Below the pieces are notes generated by a model, which was not told where the DNA came from, searched no databases, and saw only the letters and a program-made list of their open reading frames with translations. 64,000 nucleotides of DNA from Streptomyces sp. NBC_00569 (GTDB lineage: Bacteria > Actinomycetota > Actinomycetes > Streptomycetales > Streptomycetaceae), in assembly GCF_036345255.1 (NCBI RefSeq), contig NZ_CP107783.1, positions 2,542,001 through 2,606,000 of the forward strand, written 5' to 3'. A program made the position numbers and the translations under genes. Positions 1 to 7,766 of this stretch are shown here, in pieces (within the stretch, counting starts at the first letter, position 1; each line of letters starts with the position of its first letter).

Positions 1-1
1 C

Positions 2-283
2 ATCCAGGGCTGCGACTTCACCGACGCCACGCATCTGGTGTGCTCGTCCGACGGCTCGACGAAGGCGGTCCTGGAGGTCGCCCTCGACCGCCCGCTCGAC
101 GGCTCTCCGGTCGCCGGGCACGTCACAGCTGCGTTCGCGATCCCGCAGCGAAGCATCTGCTCGGGCACGTTCGAGGCCGAGGGCGTCGACTACGACTCGG
201 CGCGCGGCACGTTGCGCGTGGAGATGGTGCCGCCCTCACCGTGCCTGGTGACGACGACGGTGATCTCGTACCGCAAGGGCTGA
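2..283 (+). CDS. C-terminal part of an unrecognised Cys-containing protein (5' end outside window)
   Basis: The reading frame is already open at the left edge and stops with TGA at 281-283, so only the last 93 residues are visible. The visible part carries four Cys residues (in GCDFTD, VCSSDG, SICSGT and SPCLV), few Lys and many beta-branched residues. This fits a secreted, disulfide-bonded beta domain, but no family is recognised. The last codons (VISYRKG) lie inside a 31-bp tandem duplication that continues past the stop. The protein start, signal peptide and operon partners lie outside the window, so function is left open. Confidence 0.6.
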   Translation: MQGCDFTDATHLVCSSDGSTKAVLEVALDRPLDGSPVAGHVTAAFAIPQRSICSGTFEAEGVDYDSARGTLRVEMVPPSPCLVTTTVISYRKG

Positions 284-318
284 GCCGACGGTGATCCCGT
301 ACCGCAAGAGCTGAGCCG
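257..318. repeat. 31-bp tandem duplication across a stop codon
   Basis: Positions 257-287 and 288-318 are two head-to-tail copies of a 31-bp unit that differ at two positions. The first copy contains the last codons and TGA of the upstream gene; the second repeats them downstream. Positions 319-349 look like a third, badly decayed copy. The unit length is not a multiple of three, so this is a DNA duplication and not a protein repeat. Confidence 0.85.
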
Positions 319-382
319 ACCGTGGCCTCGGACCGCGAGGGCCGAGGTGTGGGACGGCGGGGTTCGGGGGATGGTCGCGATC

Positions 383-1726
383 ATGACAGATCGCTCGTCC
401 CCCTCCCCGCCGGCCCCGTCCGGCCCCTCGGACCCGTCGGAACCGGCGGCCGGGGCCCTGACCACCGCTCCCCCGCGCCGCCCGCTGCGCCAGCTCCTCG
501 CCGCCTCGGTCGGCAACGCCGTCGAGTGGTACGACTGGTACGCCTACACCTTTCTGGCCACATACATCGCGGGCCAGGTCTTCCCCAAAGGCTCGGGCAA
601 CTCCCTCGTGCCGCTGCTCTCCACGTTCGCGGTGTTCGCCGTGGGGTTCTTCATGCGGCCGGTCGGCGGACTCCTCATGGGCGCGGTCGCCGACCGGCAC
701 GGCCGCCGGGCCGCGCTGACCGTGACCATCCTCCTGATGGGCGGCAGCAGCCTGCTGGTCGGGCTCACCCCGACCTACGCGGCCGCGGGCGTCCTCGCGC
801 CCGTCGTGCTCGTCCTCGCGCGCCTGCTCCAAGGCCTCTCCGTCGGGGGCGAGTTCGCGGCCTCGACCACCTTCCTCGTGGAGTCGGCGGGCCCGGGACG
901 GCGCGGCCTGTTCTCGTCCTTCCAGTACGTCTCGACGTCCGCCGGGCAGCTCGCGGCGTCCGGAGTCGCGGCGGCGCTGGTGAGCACGCTCGGCGACGGG
1001 CAGATGGACGGCTGGGGCTGGCGCGTGCCGTTCGTGCTCGGCGCGCTCCTCAGCCTGGTCGGCTTCTGGATCCGGCGCGGCGCCTACGAGACGCGCAGCG
1101 CCGAGCAGCGCGCGGCCGAGCGGCCCGGACTCTTCGACGCCCTGCGCCATCACCCGCGCGAGTCGCTCCTGATCTGCGGCATCACCGCGGGCGGCACACT
1201 GGCCTACTACACGTGGACGTCCTATCTGCCCACGTACGCGGAGCTGAACGCGGGCATCGACAAGGCCGACGCCCTCGTCGCGGGCACCATCGCGCTCGCG
1301 TTCTTCGCCCTGCTCCAGCCGGTCGGCGGAATGCTCTCGGACCGGTTCGGGCGCAAGCCGCTGCTCCTCTTCTTCGGCCTGGGTTTCGCGCTGCTCAGTG
1401 TGCCGCTGCTGCGCTCGCTCGGCAGCTCGTTCGCCTCGCTGCTCCTGGTGCAGTGCGCGGGGATGGTGCTGCTCACCGGTTTCACCTCGATCTCGGCCGC
1501 GGTCAACGCCGAGGTGTTCCCCGCGCGGGTGCGCGCGGCGGGCATCGGCTTCCCGTACTCGCTGACCGTCGCCGTCTTCGGCGGGACGGCCCCCTATGTC
1601 GGCACCCTGTTCAAGCAGACCGGGCACGCCGGGCTCTTCCCCTGGTACGTCGCCGCGCTCTGCCTGGTGTCGTCCGTGGTCTACCTGCGGCTGCCGGAGA
1701 GCGCGCACAAGGAGCTCGACCGCTGA
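383..1726 (+). CDS. MFS transporter, metabolite:H+ symporter (MHS) family
   Basis: Predicted 12-helix inner-membrane symporter for a small organic acid or similar metabolite. The N-terminal motif VEWYDWYAYTFLA, the loop 2-3 motif DRHGRRAAL and the helix 4-5 motif LQGLSVGGEF are typical of the MHS branch, which includes alpha-ketoglutarate and proline/betaine permeases. A second DRFGRKPL loop begins the C-terminal half, as expected. The ATG at 383 gives 447 residues; in-frame starts at 347 (GTG) and 371 (ATG) would only add a few residues. It stands alone, 100 bp after the previous gene. A 20-bp perfect palindrome follows its stop. The substrate cannot be read from the sequence. Confidence 0.85.
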   Translation: MTDRSSPSPPAPSGPSDPSEPAAGALTTAPPRRPLRQLLAASVGNAVEWYDWYAYTFLATYIAGQVFPKGSGNSLVPLLSTFAVFAVGFFMRPVGGLLMGAVADRHGRRAALTVTILLMGGSSLLVGLTPTYAAAGVLAPVVLVLARLLQGLSVGGEFAASTTFLVESAGPGRRGLFSSFQYVSTSAGQLAASGVAAALVSTLGDGQMDGWGWRVPFVLGALLSLVGFWIRRGAYETRSAEQRAAERPGLFDALRHHPRESLLICGITAGGTLAYYTWTSYLPTYAELNAGIDKADALVAGTIALAFFALLQPVGGMLSDRFGRKPLLLFFGLGFALLSVPLLRSLGSSFASLLLVQCAGMVLLTGFTSISAAVNAEVFPARVRAAGIGFPYSLTVAVFGGTAPYVGTLFKQTGHAGLFPWYVAALCLVSSVVYLRLPESAHKELDR

Positions 1727-1738
1727 AGCGTTGCACAG

Positions 1739-1758
1739 GACGCAACCATGGTTGCGTC
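1739..1758. promoter_or_regulatory. Perfect 20-bp palindrome, candidate operator
   Basis: The sequence reads GACGCAACCA followed by its exact reverse complement, with no spacer. It sits 12 bp after the transporter stop and 70 bp before the lactonase start. A 20-bp site with a CATG centre and no T-run fits a dimeric repressor operator better than a terminator. No regulator gene is adjacent. Confidence 0.5.
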
Positions 1759-1828
1759 TCTTGCCAGTTGAGGGGGCGCACACCAGGGTAGGAGCCGCCA
1801 CGTCACTCTGACACCGGAGGTACCAGGA

Positions 1829-2966
1829 ATGAGCAGCAGCACCGGCCGCCGCCGCTTCCTCGGCGGGATCGCGGCCGTCGCGGCCGGCGGTGTCGTCACG
1901 GCGGCGGCGGGTCCCGCGCAGGCCAGGGCGCCGCGCGCGGGACGCCCCCTGCTCCTCGGCACGTACACCTCGCAGGACGGCGGTGGCAACGGCATCGGGC
2001 TCGCCACGTACGACGCGCGCACCGGCCGGATCACCGGGGCCGGGACGATCGGCGAAGTGGACGATCCCTCATATCTGGCGCTGCACCCGCGCGGCCACAC
2101 CCTGTACGCGGTCGACGAGGCGCAGGACGGCGGTGTGACGGCGGTCCGGCTCGCGGACCGGCGCGTGCTCGGCCGGCAGAGCACCGGCGGCGCGGGCCCC
2201 TGCCATCTGTCGGTGCACCCGAGCGGCCGGTGGCTGCTGAGCGCCAACTACCTCTCGGGCAACGTCGCCGTACACCCCGTCGCCGCCTCCGGCGCGCTCG
2301 GTGAACGCACTGACCTCGTCACCCACTCGCAGCCCGCGCCCGGCCCCGGCCAGGAGGGCCCGCACGCGCACCAGATCATCACGTCCCCCGACGGTCGGCA
2401 CGTGCTCGCCGTCGACCTGGGCAACGACACCGTCTACACGTACCGCCTCGACACGACGGCCGGGACGCTCACGCAGGTGTCGTACGCGTCGCTGCGTCCG
2501 GGCGCGGGCCCCCGCCACCTCACGTTCCACCCGGGCGGCCTTCGCCTACCTCGCCAACGAGGTGGACAACACGGTGGTCGTCTGCGCGTACGACCCGCCG
2601 ACAGGACGCCTCACCCCCGGTGAACCGCAGCCCACCGGCACCGGGTCCGGCACCAGCTATCCGGCACAGATCCTGGTCACCGCCGAGGGCGGCTTCGCCT
2701 ATCTCGCCAACCGCGGGCACAACAGCCTGACCCGGTACGCGATCGAGGCGGACGGCGCGCGGCTGCGCCTGCTCGACACGGTCCCCGTCGGCGGCGACTT
2801 CCCGCGCCACATCGCCTTCTCGCCCGACGAGCAGCTGCTGTTCGCCGCGAACCAGAAGTCGGGGTCCGTGACGGTCTTCCACGTCGACCACTGCGGCGGC
2901 GGGCTCACCCCGGCGGAAGGTCCCGCGTTCGCCGCGCCGATCGCCGTCTGCGCGCTGCCGCTGTAG
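1829..2966 (+). pseudogene. Tat-exported lactonase-family beta-propeller protein, interrupted by a frameshift
   Basis: The family is 6-phosphogluconolactonase-like: a seven-bladed beta-propeller of about 340-380 residues. The start at 1829 follows a GGAGG site and encodes a Tat signal (RRRFLGG, then a hydrophobic stretch ending near QARA). The first frame runs through LLLGTYTS, HPRGHTLYAV and HPSGRWLLSANY to HLTFHPGG near 2536. The family pattern then continues in the next frame (FAYLANEVDNTVVVCAY, later FSPDEQLLFAANQ) and ends at 2966. A loss of two bases in an expected GGCCGC context, or a gain of one, explains the break. As given, translation would stop at 2623 with 264 residues. It may be a true pseudogene or a sequencing error. 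Confidence 0.8.
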
Positions 2967-3047
2967 CGCGTGGTCCGGGAGTAGCACGGACGGCCGTGCG
3001 AGGGGCCGTTCGCGGCCGGTCACCCTCAGGACCCGGCGCCGACCGGG

Positions 3048-3377
3048 TCAGCCGACCAGGCCCACCAGGTCCAGGCAGGCGACGGCGGCTCCCGTGACGA
3101 GGAGCGGGAGGCCCGGGGCCCGGCATCCCGGCCGGCGCCGGTCGGCGATGTCGGCGACACCTTGTGGCGGACCGGGCCGCGTCGCAGGCCCCTCGCGGGG
3201 CCGCCCGTCTTCGTGACGGCCGCCGGGTCGAGCAGCGGGGCGCGGGCGCTCCATTCGCCGGGCGGGTCGGCAGGCATCGCGACGCGCCACGGCTGCGGGC
3301 GTACGAGGCCCGCACGTTCCACGCGGGGACGAGCTGGGTCGTGTTCGGCTTCGGGTCGTACGCGACGACGGCCGTCA
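3048..3377 (-). pseudogene. Possible decayed gene remnant
   Basis: There is no intact gene between 2967 and 3379. Directly downstream of the next minus-strand gene, three short stretches look like normal protein, each in a different frame: one near 3300-3370 reading YDPKPNTTQLVPAWNVR, one near 3150-3290 containing WRVAMPADPPGEWSARAPLL, and one ending at 3048 with a hydrophobic tail LPLLVTGAAVACLDLVGLVG. This could be a gene broken by two frameshifts. The family is not recognised and the call is tentative. Confidence 0.25.
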
Positions 3378-3379
3378 GG

Positions 3380-3994
3380 TCACCGCATGATCCCGGTGAG
3401 CGCGTCCCCTTCCTTCGCGCACTCCCACGCGCCGTCGCAACACGCCTGCCAGGACCGGGCGTCGGGCCCGAGCAGCACCACGCGCTGGCCGGCGGCCGCG
3501 GGCGTCAGCAGGGACAGGCGCAGTCCCGCGGTCTCGACGACCAGTCCGATGGCGGTCCGGCCGGCTCCCGCCGCCGGGCGCTCCGGCAGCCGTGTGGCCT
3601 CGGGCAGGGCCTCGGCGACCTCGCCCGCCGGGTAGCCGAAGAGGTCTATGTCGTCCCAGGCGACCGGCGTCGCGGGGGCGGGGACCGTGGTGGTGACGTC
3701 GAGCCGGGACAGCCGGTCCGCCGCGCCGGGGCCGCCGCCCCGGAAGCCGAGCGTGACGCCGTCGAACTCCGCCTCGAAGGCCCAGTCCGGTTCGTGGAGA
3801 AGCCCGTTGAGCCAGGCGTCGTGCGCGTGCCGCAGCTCCGGGTACTGCTCGCGCGTCAGCGTCATGCACTGCCGCCTGCGCGTGATCGCGCCCTCGGTGA
3901 GTTCGGACAGCACTTCGTCGGGCGTCATCCCGAACCGCACCGCCGCCGCACCGCCGGGCAGCGTCACGCCTGTGTCCTGCGACAACTCCAGCAT
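3380..3994 (-). CDS. Hypothetical protein, 204 residues
   Basis: Not recognised. It is soluble, with no signal peptide or membrane segment, and rather acidic in the centre (WDDIDLFGYPAGEVAEALPEA). Near the N-terminus, VRFGMTPDEVLSEL resembles a short alpha-helical module seen in actinobacterial hypothetical proteins. A C-terminal stretch ARSWQACCDGAWECA holds three Cys residues. The ATG at 3994 was chosen; a GTG at 4009 would add five residues, and neither has a clear ribosome site. It is transcribed away from the peptide locus, so the two share the regulatory region 4010-4392. Confidence 0.6.
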   Translation of the reverse strand: MLELSQDTGVTLPGGAAAVRFGMTPDEVLSELTEGAITRRRQCMTLTREQYPELRHAHDAWLNGLLHEPDWAFEAEFDGVTLGFRGGGPGAADRLSRLDVTTTVPAPATPVAWDDIDLFGYPAGEVAEALPEATRLPERPAAGAGRTAIGLVVETAGLRLSLLTPAAAGQRVVLLGPDARSWQACCDGAWECAKEGDALTGIMR

Positions 3995-4071
3995 CGCCCC
4001 ATTGTTCACGGCGGGGCCCGGGAGACAACCCCCCTGCGGTCCCGCGCACCCCTCCAGCAAACCTGCACACC

Positions 4072-4357
4072 GAATGCGCAGTCCGGTCACGGTGCGCTGT
4101 GAATGCGCACAACCCTCGAATGCGGCTCCGGCCATAAATGCAGGAGTGTCCATTTTGCAGAAATTGATGGAGGCCGCTCGGAAATTCGGACCTGTGGATC
4201 CTGTGAAGGGTCTGCTCCCACGATGTGAACGCTCCTGCACGCGGCGGTAATTACGTGCCCACACAGCCTCTGACCGGGGACCTTCCGATTGGATGTGCGA
4301 GGCGTCATCGTGCTTTGATCCTCCGCACTGCGGGAGTTGCGCAAGTGATTCACGCAT
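4072..4357. promoter_or_regulatory. Four GAATGCG heptamers upstream of the precursor peptide gene
   Basis: The 383-bp gap 4010-4392 has no gene and is noticeably AT-richer than its surroundings. GAATGCG occurs at 4072-4078, 4101-4107 and 4118-4124 on the plus strand and at 4351-4357 on the minus strand. The last copy sits about 36 bp before the peptide ATG. A weak promoter-like pair TTGCGC (4335-4340) and GAGAAT (4359-4364), 18 bp apart, flanks it. These look like binding sites for a regulator of the export locus. Confidence 0.4.
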
Positions 4358-4392
4358 TCTGAGAATTACCAATGAGAAGGGCAGCTCACATC

Positions 4393-4620
4393 ATGAACTC
4401 CACCCCCCAGGTTGAGACCCTCGAGATCTCCGACGCCGACCTCGACAACGTGTCGGGCGGCCTCGTCGGCGGTCTCGCCGCCAACCTGACCGGCACGGCC
4501 GACTCGATCGTCCCCGTCTCCGGCGTCGTCGGTGGCCTGACCGGCACCGTCGAGGGCCTGACCGGCGTCAACACCGCCGCCGTCACCGGCCTGGCCACCG
4601 GCCTGACCGCTGGTCTCTGA
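4393..4620 (+). CDS. Cys-free double-glycine leader peptide, putative bacteriocin-like precursor
   Basis: A 75-residue precursor. Residues 1-23 form a classic double-glycine leader (LEISDADLDNVSGG), the signal cut by C39 peptidase ABC transporters. Cleavage after Gly23 would release a 52-residue core beginning LVGGLAANLTG. The core has no Cys and only one Asn-Leu-Thr stretch among Gly, Thr, Leu, Val and Ala. It contains GxxxG spacings (GVVGG, GTVEG, GLATG, GLTAG), the helix-packing motif of two-peptide bacteriocins. ATG 4393 is preferred over the ATG at 4372 because AGAAGGG lies just upstream. A hairpin follows, then the exporter genes. Without Cys it cannot form lanthionine rings, and no modification enzyme is present. 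Bacteriocin or signalling activity is inference. Confidence 0.75.
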   Translation: MNSTPQVETLEISDADLDNVSGGLVGGLAANLTGTADSIVPVSGVVGGLTGTVEGLTGVNTAAVTGLATGLTAGL

Positions 4621-4634
4621 GCCACGGCTCTGCC

Positions 4635-4669
4635 AGGGCCCCGGAACCTCCCCCCGGTTCCGGGGCCCT
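4635..4669 (+). terminator. 14-bp perfect hairpin after the precursor peptide gene
   Basis: Arms 4635-4648 (AGGGCCCCGGAACC) and 4656-4669 are exact complements around a 7-base loop. There is no T-run, as is common in Streptomyces. It lies 15 bp after the peptide stop and 52 bp before the HlyD-like gene, so it may cap an abundant short peptide mRNA while letting some read-through into the exporter genes. Confidence 0.75.
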
Positions 4670-4721
4670 TGGGCACTCCCGGCACCTCGCCGGACAGGAA
4701 GACACGTAAGGGAAGTACGTC

Positions 4722-5525
4722 GTGCAGTTCCGTCAACAGGCCCTGTCCAAACTGCAGTCGCCCGAGGAACTCGACCTTCCCGTGCGGCTCGCCAGGCCCC
4801 AGGGCGTACTCGCGCTGGCCGTGACGCTCGTCGTGATGGCGGCCGCGTCCGTGTGGGCGGTGACCGGGTCGCTCTCCTCGACGCTGCGGGTCCCCGGCGT
4901 CCTCACCCACGCGCAGGGCAGCTACGTCCTCCAGAGCCCCGTCACCGGTCAGGTCACGGGTGTGCTCGCCAAGGAGGGGCAGCACCTCGCCGCGAACTCC
5001 CCGCTCCTCAAGGTCAGTACACCGCAGGGCGACCGCTATGTGCGGACCGTCGACGCGGGCCGCGTCACCACACTCGTCGCCCGGATCGGCGCGGTCGTCA
5101 CCACCGGTTCCGACGTGGCGACCGTCGAGAAGACCGGCACCAAGGACCCCCTCCTCGCGATGCTGTACGTCCCCGCGGACCGCGCGGGCACCGTGCCCGT
5201 CGGAGCGGACGTGGACCTCACCGTCCAGTCGGCGCCGTCCCAGCAGTACGGCATGCTGCGCGGCCACGTGCAGGCGGTCGGGCGCGGGGCGCAGAGCGGT
5301 CAGCGGGTCGAGGCGTTCCTCGGCGACAAGGAACTGGCCGCGCAGTTCACGAAGGGCGGCCCGACGGTCGCGGTCCTCGTGAAGCTCGTCGCGTCGCCCT
5401 CCACCAAGTCGGGCTACGCGTGGTCGTCCAAGGGCGGCCCCCCGTACGCGCTCGACTCGATGACCCCGGCCTCCGGCGCCGTGCACCTCGCCGAGCAGCG
5501 CCCGATCGATTGGCTGCTCCCGTGA
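4722..5525 (+). CDS. HlyD-like membrane fusion protein of an NHLM-type peptide exporter
   Basis: Accessory protein of the exporter, 267 residues. A cytoplasmic N-terminus (residues 1-27) is followed by one membrane helix at about 29-47 and an extracytoplasmic part. That part carries two lipoyl-like half motifs (SPVTGQVTGVLAKEGQHLAANSPLLKV and later DAGRVTTLVARIGAVVTTGSDV), the biotinyl-lipoyl fold of HlyD proteins. It is shorter than Gram-negative HlyD, as in other NHLM secretion proteins. The GTG at 4722 follows AAGGGA. Its TGA overlaps the GTG of the next gene, so the two are translationally coupled. It likely holds the two ABC proteins together and guides the peptide through the wall. Confidence 0.85.
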   Translation: MQFRQQALSKLQSPEELDLPVRLARPQGVLALAVTLVVMAAASVWAVTGSLSSTLRVPGVLTHAQGSYVLQSPVTGQVTGVLAKEGQHLAANSPLLKVSTPQGDRYVRTVDAGRVTTLVARIGAVVTTGSDVATVEKTGTKDPLLAMLYVPADRAGTVPVGADVDLTVQSAPSQQYGMLRGHVQAVGRGAQSGQRVEAFLGDKELAAQFTKGGPTVAVLVKLVASPSTKSGYAWSSKGGPPYALDSMTPASGAVHLAEQRPIDWLLP

Positions 5526-7765
5526 GCCCCTCCCCCGCAGTCCAGCAGCAGCTGCCCCCGGCCGGACACGGCCGCCGCCGCGCGCGCCCCGCGCCGAAGC
5601 CGCCGCGCCGCCGCCACCGCACCGTGCGCACACCCACCGTCCTCCAGATGGAGGCCGTGGAGTGCGGCGCCGCGTCCCTCGCGATGGTCCTGGCGCACCA
5701 CGGCCGCCACGTCCCGCTGGAGGAGCTGCGCATCGCGTGCGGCGTCTCGCGCGACGGCTCGCGGGCCAGCAACCTCCTCAAGGCGGCCCGCAGTTACGGG
5801 ATGACGGCGCGCGGCATGCAGATGGAGCCGGCCGCGCTCGCCGAGGTCGAGGCGCCCGCCATCCTCTTCTGGGAGTTCAACCACTACGTCGTCTACGACG
5901 GCATGGGCCGGCGCTTCGGGCGGCGCGGCGTGCACATCAACGACCCCGACAAGGGCCGCAGGTTCGTGCCCTCCGAGGACTTCGACACCAGTTTCACGGG
6001 CGTCGTCCTCGTCCTGGAACCCGGCGACGGCTTCCGCCCGGGCGGGCGCAGGCCCGGTGTCCTGCGGGCGCTGCCCGCGCGTCTTCGCGGCACGACGGGC
6101 ACGATGCTCGCGGCGCTGCTCGCGAGCCTCCTGCTGGTCGCGGTCGGCGCGGCGCTGCCCGCGCTGAGCCGCACGTACATCGACATGTTCCTCATCGGTG
6201 ACCAGACCTCGCTCCTCGGCGCGCTGTTCGCGTCGATGGGCGCGATGGTGGCGCTCACGGCCGTGCTCACCTGGCTCCAGCAGGCCAATCTGCTGCGCGG
6301 GCGCGTCATCGCGTCGACGTTGAGCAGCGCCCGGTTCTTCGGTCATCTGCTGCGGCTGCCGGTGACGTTCTTCGCGCAGCGCAGTCCGGCCGATCTGGTG
6401 CAGCGCCTCCAGTCGAACGACGCGGTCTCCGAGACGCTGGCGCGCGACCTGACCGCGGCGGGCGTCGACGGTGTCGTGGTGCTCCTGTACGCGGCGCTGC
6501 TGTGGACGTACGACCCGCAGCTCACGCTCGTCGGGGTGGGCATCGCGCTCGGGAACGTCGTCGCGATGCGGATCGTGATCCGGCTGCGGGCCACCCGTAC
6601 GCAGAAGCTGCGCGCGGACACGGCGCGGCTCACCAACACCTCGTACACCGGCCTTCAGCTCATCGAGACGATGAAGGCGACGGGCGGCGAGAACGGGTAC
6701 TTCCGGCGCTGGGCCGGGCAGCACGCGACCACCCTGGAGGAGCAGCAGCGGCTCGGGGTGCCGAGCGCGTGGCTCGGCATCGTGGCGCCGACCCTGGCGA
6801 CGCTCAACAGTGCCCTGATCCTGTGGATCGGCGGCCTGCGCGCGGTCGAGGGGCATCTGTCGGTGGGTCTGCTCGTGGCGTTCCAGGCGCTCGTCACGCG
6901 GTTCACCGCGCCGATCACCCGCCTCAACGGTGTCGCGGGACGCATCCAGGACTTCGCCGCCGACGTGGCGCGCCTCAAGGACGTGGAGAGCTTCCCGGCG
7001 GACGCCCTGTACACGCGGCCCGACGCGGCGGCGAGCACGCGCCGCCTGAAGGGACACGTGACGCTCGACGACATCACGTTCGGGTACAGCCCGTTGGACA
7101 AGCCACTTCTCACGGGCTTCTCGCTGGCGGTCGGACCCGGTCAGCAGGTGGCGCTCGTCGGCGGCTCGGGCAGCGGCAAGTCGACGGTGTCCCGGCTGAT
7201 CTCCGGGCTCTACAGCCCGTGGGAGGGCACGATCCGGATCGACGGGCAGCGTCTGGAGGACATCCCGCGCGGCGCCCTGTCGGCGTCGGTGTCCTTCGTC
7301 GACCAGGACGTGTTCCTCTTCGAGGGCACGGTCCGTGACAACGTGGCCCTGTGGGATCCGTCGATCCCGGACGAGGCCGTCATCGACGCCCTCAAGGACG
7401 CGGCGCTGTACGACGTGATCGCGCGCAGGCCCGGGGGCATCCAGGGCCGCGTCGAGCAGGACGGGCGGAACTTCTCCGGCGGTCAGCGACAGCGCCTGGA
7501 GATCGCGCGGGCCCTGGTGCGCCGGCCGAGCATCCTCGTGCTCGACGAGGTGACCAGCGCGCTCGACGCCGAGACGGAACAGCTCATCATCGACAACCTG
7601 CGGCGCCGCGGCTGCGCCTGCGTCGTGATCGCGCACCGCCTCAGCACCGTCCGCGACAGCGACGAGATCGTCGTCCTCGACCACGGCCAGATCGTGGAGC
7701 GGGGCCGGCACGAGGCGCTCGTCGCCGCCGGCGGGCCGTATGCCGAGCTGGTCAAGGAGCACTGA
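5522..7765 (+). CDS. NHLM-type peptidase/permease/ATP-binding ABC transporter (C39 peptidase domain)
   Basis: 747 residues that cleave the double-glycine leader and export the core peptide. After a basic Pro/Arg-rich stretch (residues 1-37) comes a C39 peptidase: Cys48 in MEAVECGAAS, His in FNHYVVYDG and Asp in HINDPDKG form the expected catalytic set. A six-helix membrane domain follows from roughly 195 to 480. The ATP-binding domain has Walker A GGSGSGKST (547-555), signature FSGGQRQ (651-657) and Walker B ILVLDE with Glu676. All catalytic residues are present. GTG 5522 overlaps the stop of the HlyD-like gene. The match to the leader of the 75-residue peptide upstream makes that peptide the obvious substrate. 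Confidence 0.92.
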   Translation: MSPSPAVQQQLPPAGHGRRRARPAPKPPRRRHRTVRTPTVLQMEAVECGAASLAMVLAHHGRHVPLEELRIACGVSRDGSRASNLLKAARSYGMTARGMQMEPAALAEVEAPAILFWEFNHYVVYDGMGRRFGRRGVHINDPDKGRRFVPSEDFDTSFTGVVLVLEPGDGFRPGGRRPGVLRALPARLRGTTGTMLAALLASLLLVAVGAALPALSRTYIDMFLIGDQTSLLGALFASMGAMVALTAVLTWLQQANLLRGRVIASTLSSARFFGHLLRLPVTFFAQRSPADLVQRLQSNDAVSETLARDLTAAGVDGVVVLLYAALLWTYDPQLTLVGVGIALGNVVAMRIVIRLRATRTQKLRADTARLTNTSYTGLQLIETMKATGGENGYFRRWAGQHATTLEEQQRLGVPSAWLGIVAPTLATLNSALILWIGGLRAVEGHLSVGLLVAFQALVTRFTAPITRLNGVAGRIQDFAADVARLKDVESFPADALYTRPDAAASTRRLKGHVTLDDITFGYSPLDKPLLTGFSLAVGPGQQVALVGGSGSGKSTVSRLISGLYSPWEGTIRIDGQRLEDIPRGALSASVSFVDQDVFLFEGTVRDNVALWDPSIPDEAVIDALKDAALYDVIARRPGGIQGRVEQDGRNFSGGQRQRLEIARALVRRPSILVLDEVTSALDAETEQLIIDNLRRRGCACVVIAHRLSTVRDSDEIVVLDHGQIVERGRHEALVAAGGPYAELVKEH

Positions 7766-7766
7766 C

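Noticed and set aside
4393..4620. Lanthipeptide or other Cys-based modified peptide
   Set aside because: The core has no Cys and no LanM, LanBC, radical SAM or similar enzyme lies near, so ring formation by those routes is excluded.
5414..7762. Long open frames on the strand opposite the ABC transporters, and similar long shadow frames at 10525-13593, 24555-25907 and 60838-62973
   Set aside because: They mirror real genes, have Arg/Gly/Pro-rich sequence without domains and arise from high third-position GC. None has a plausible start with conserved motifs.
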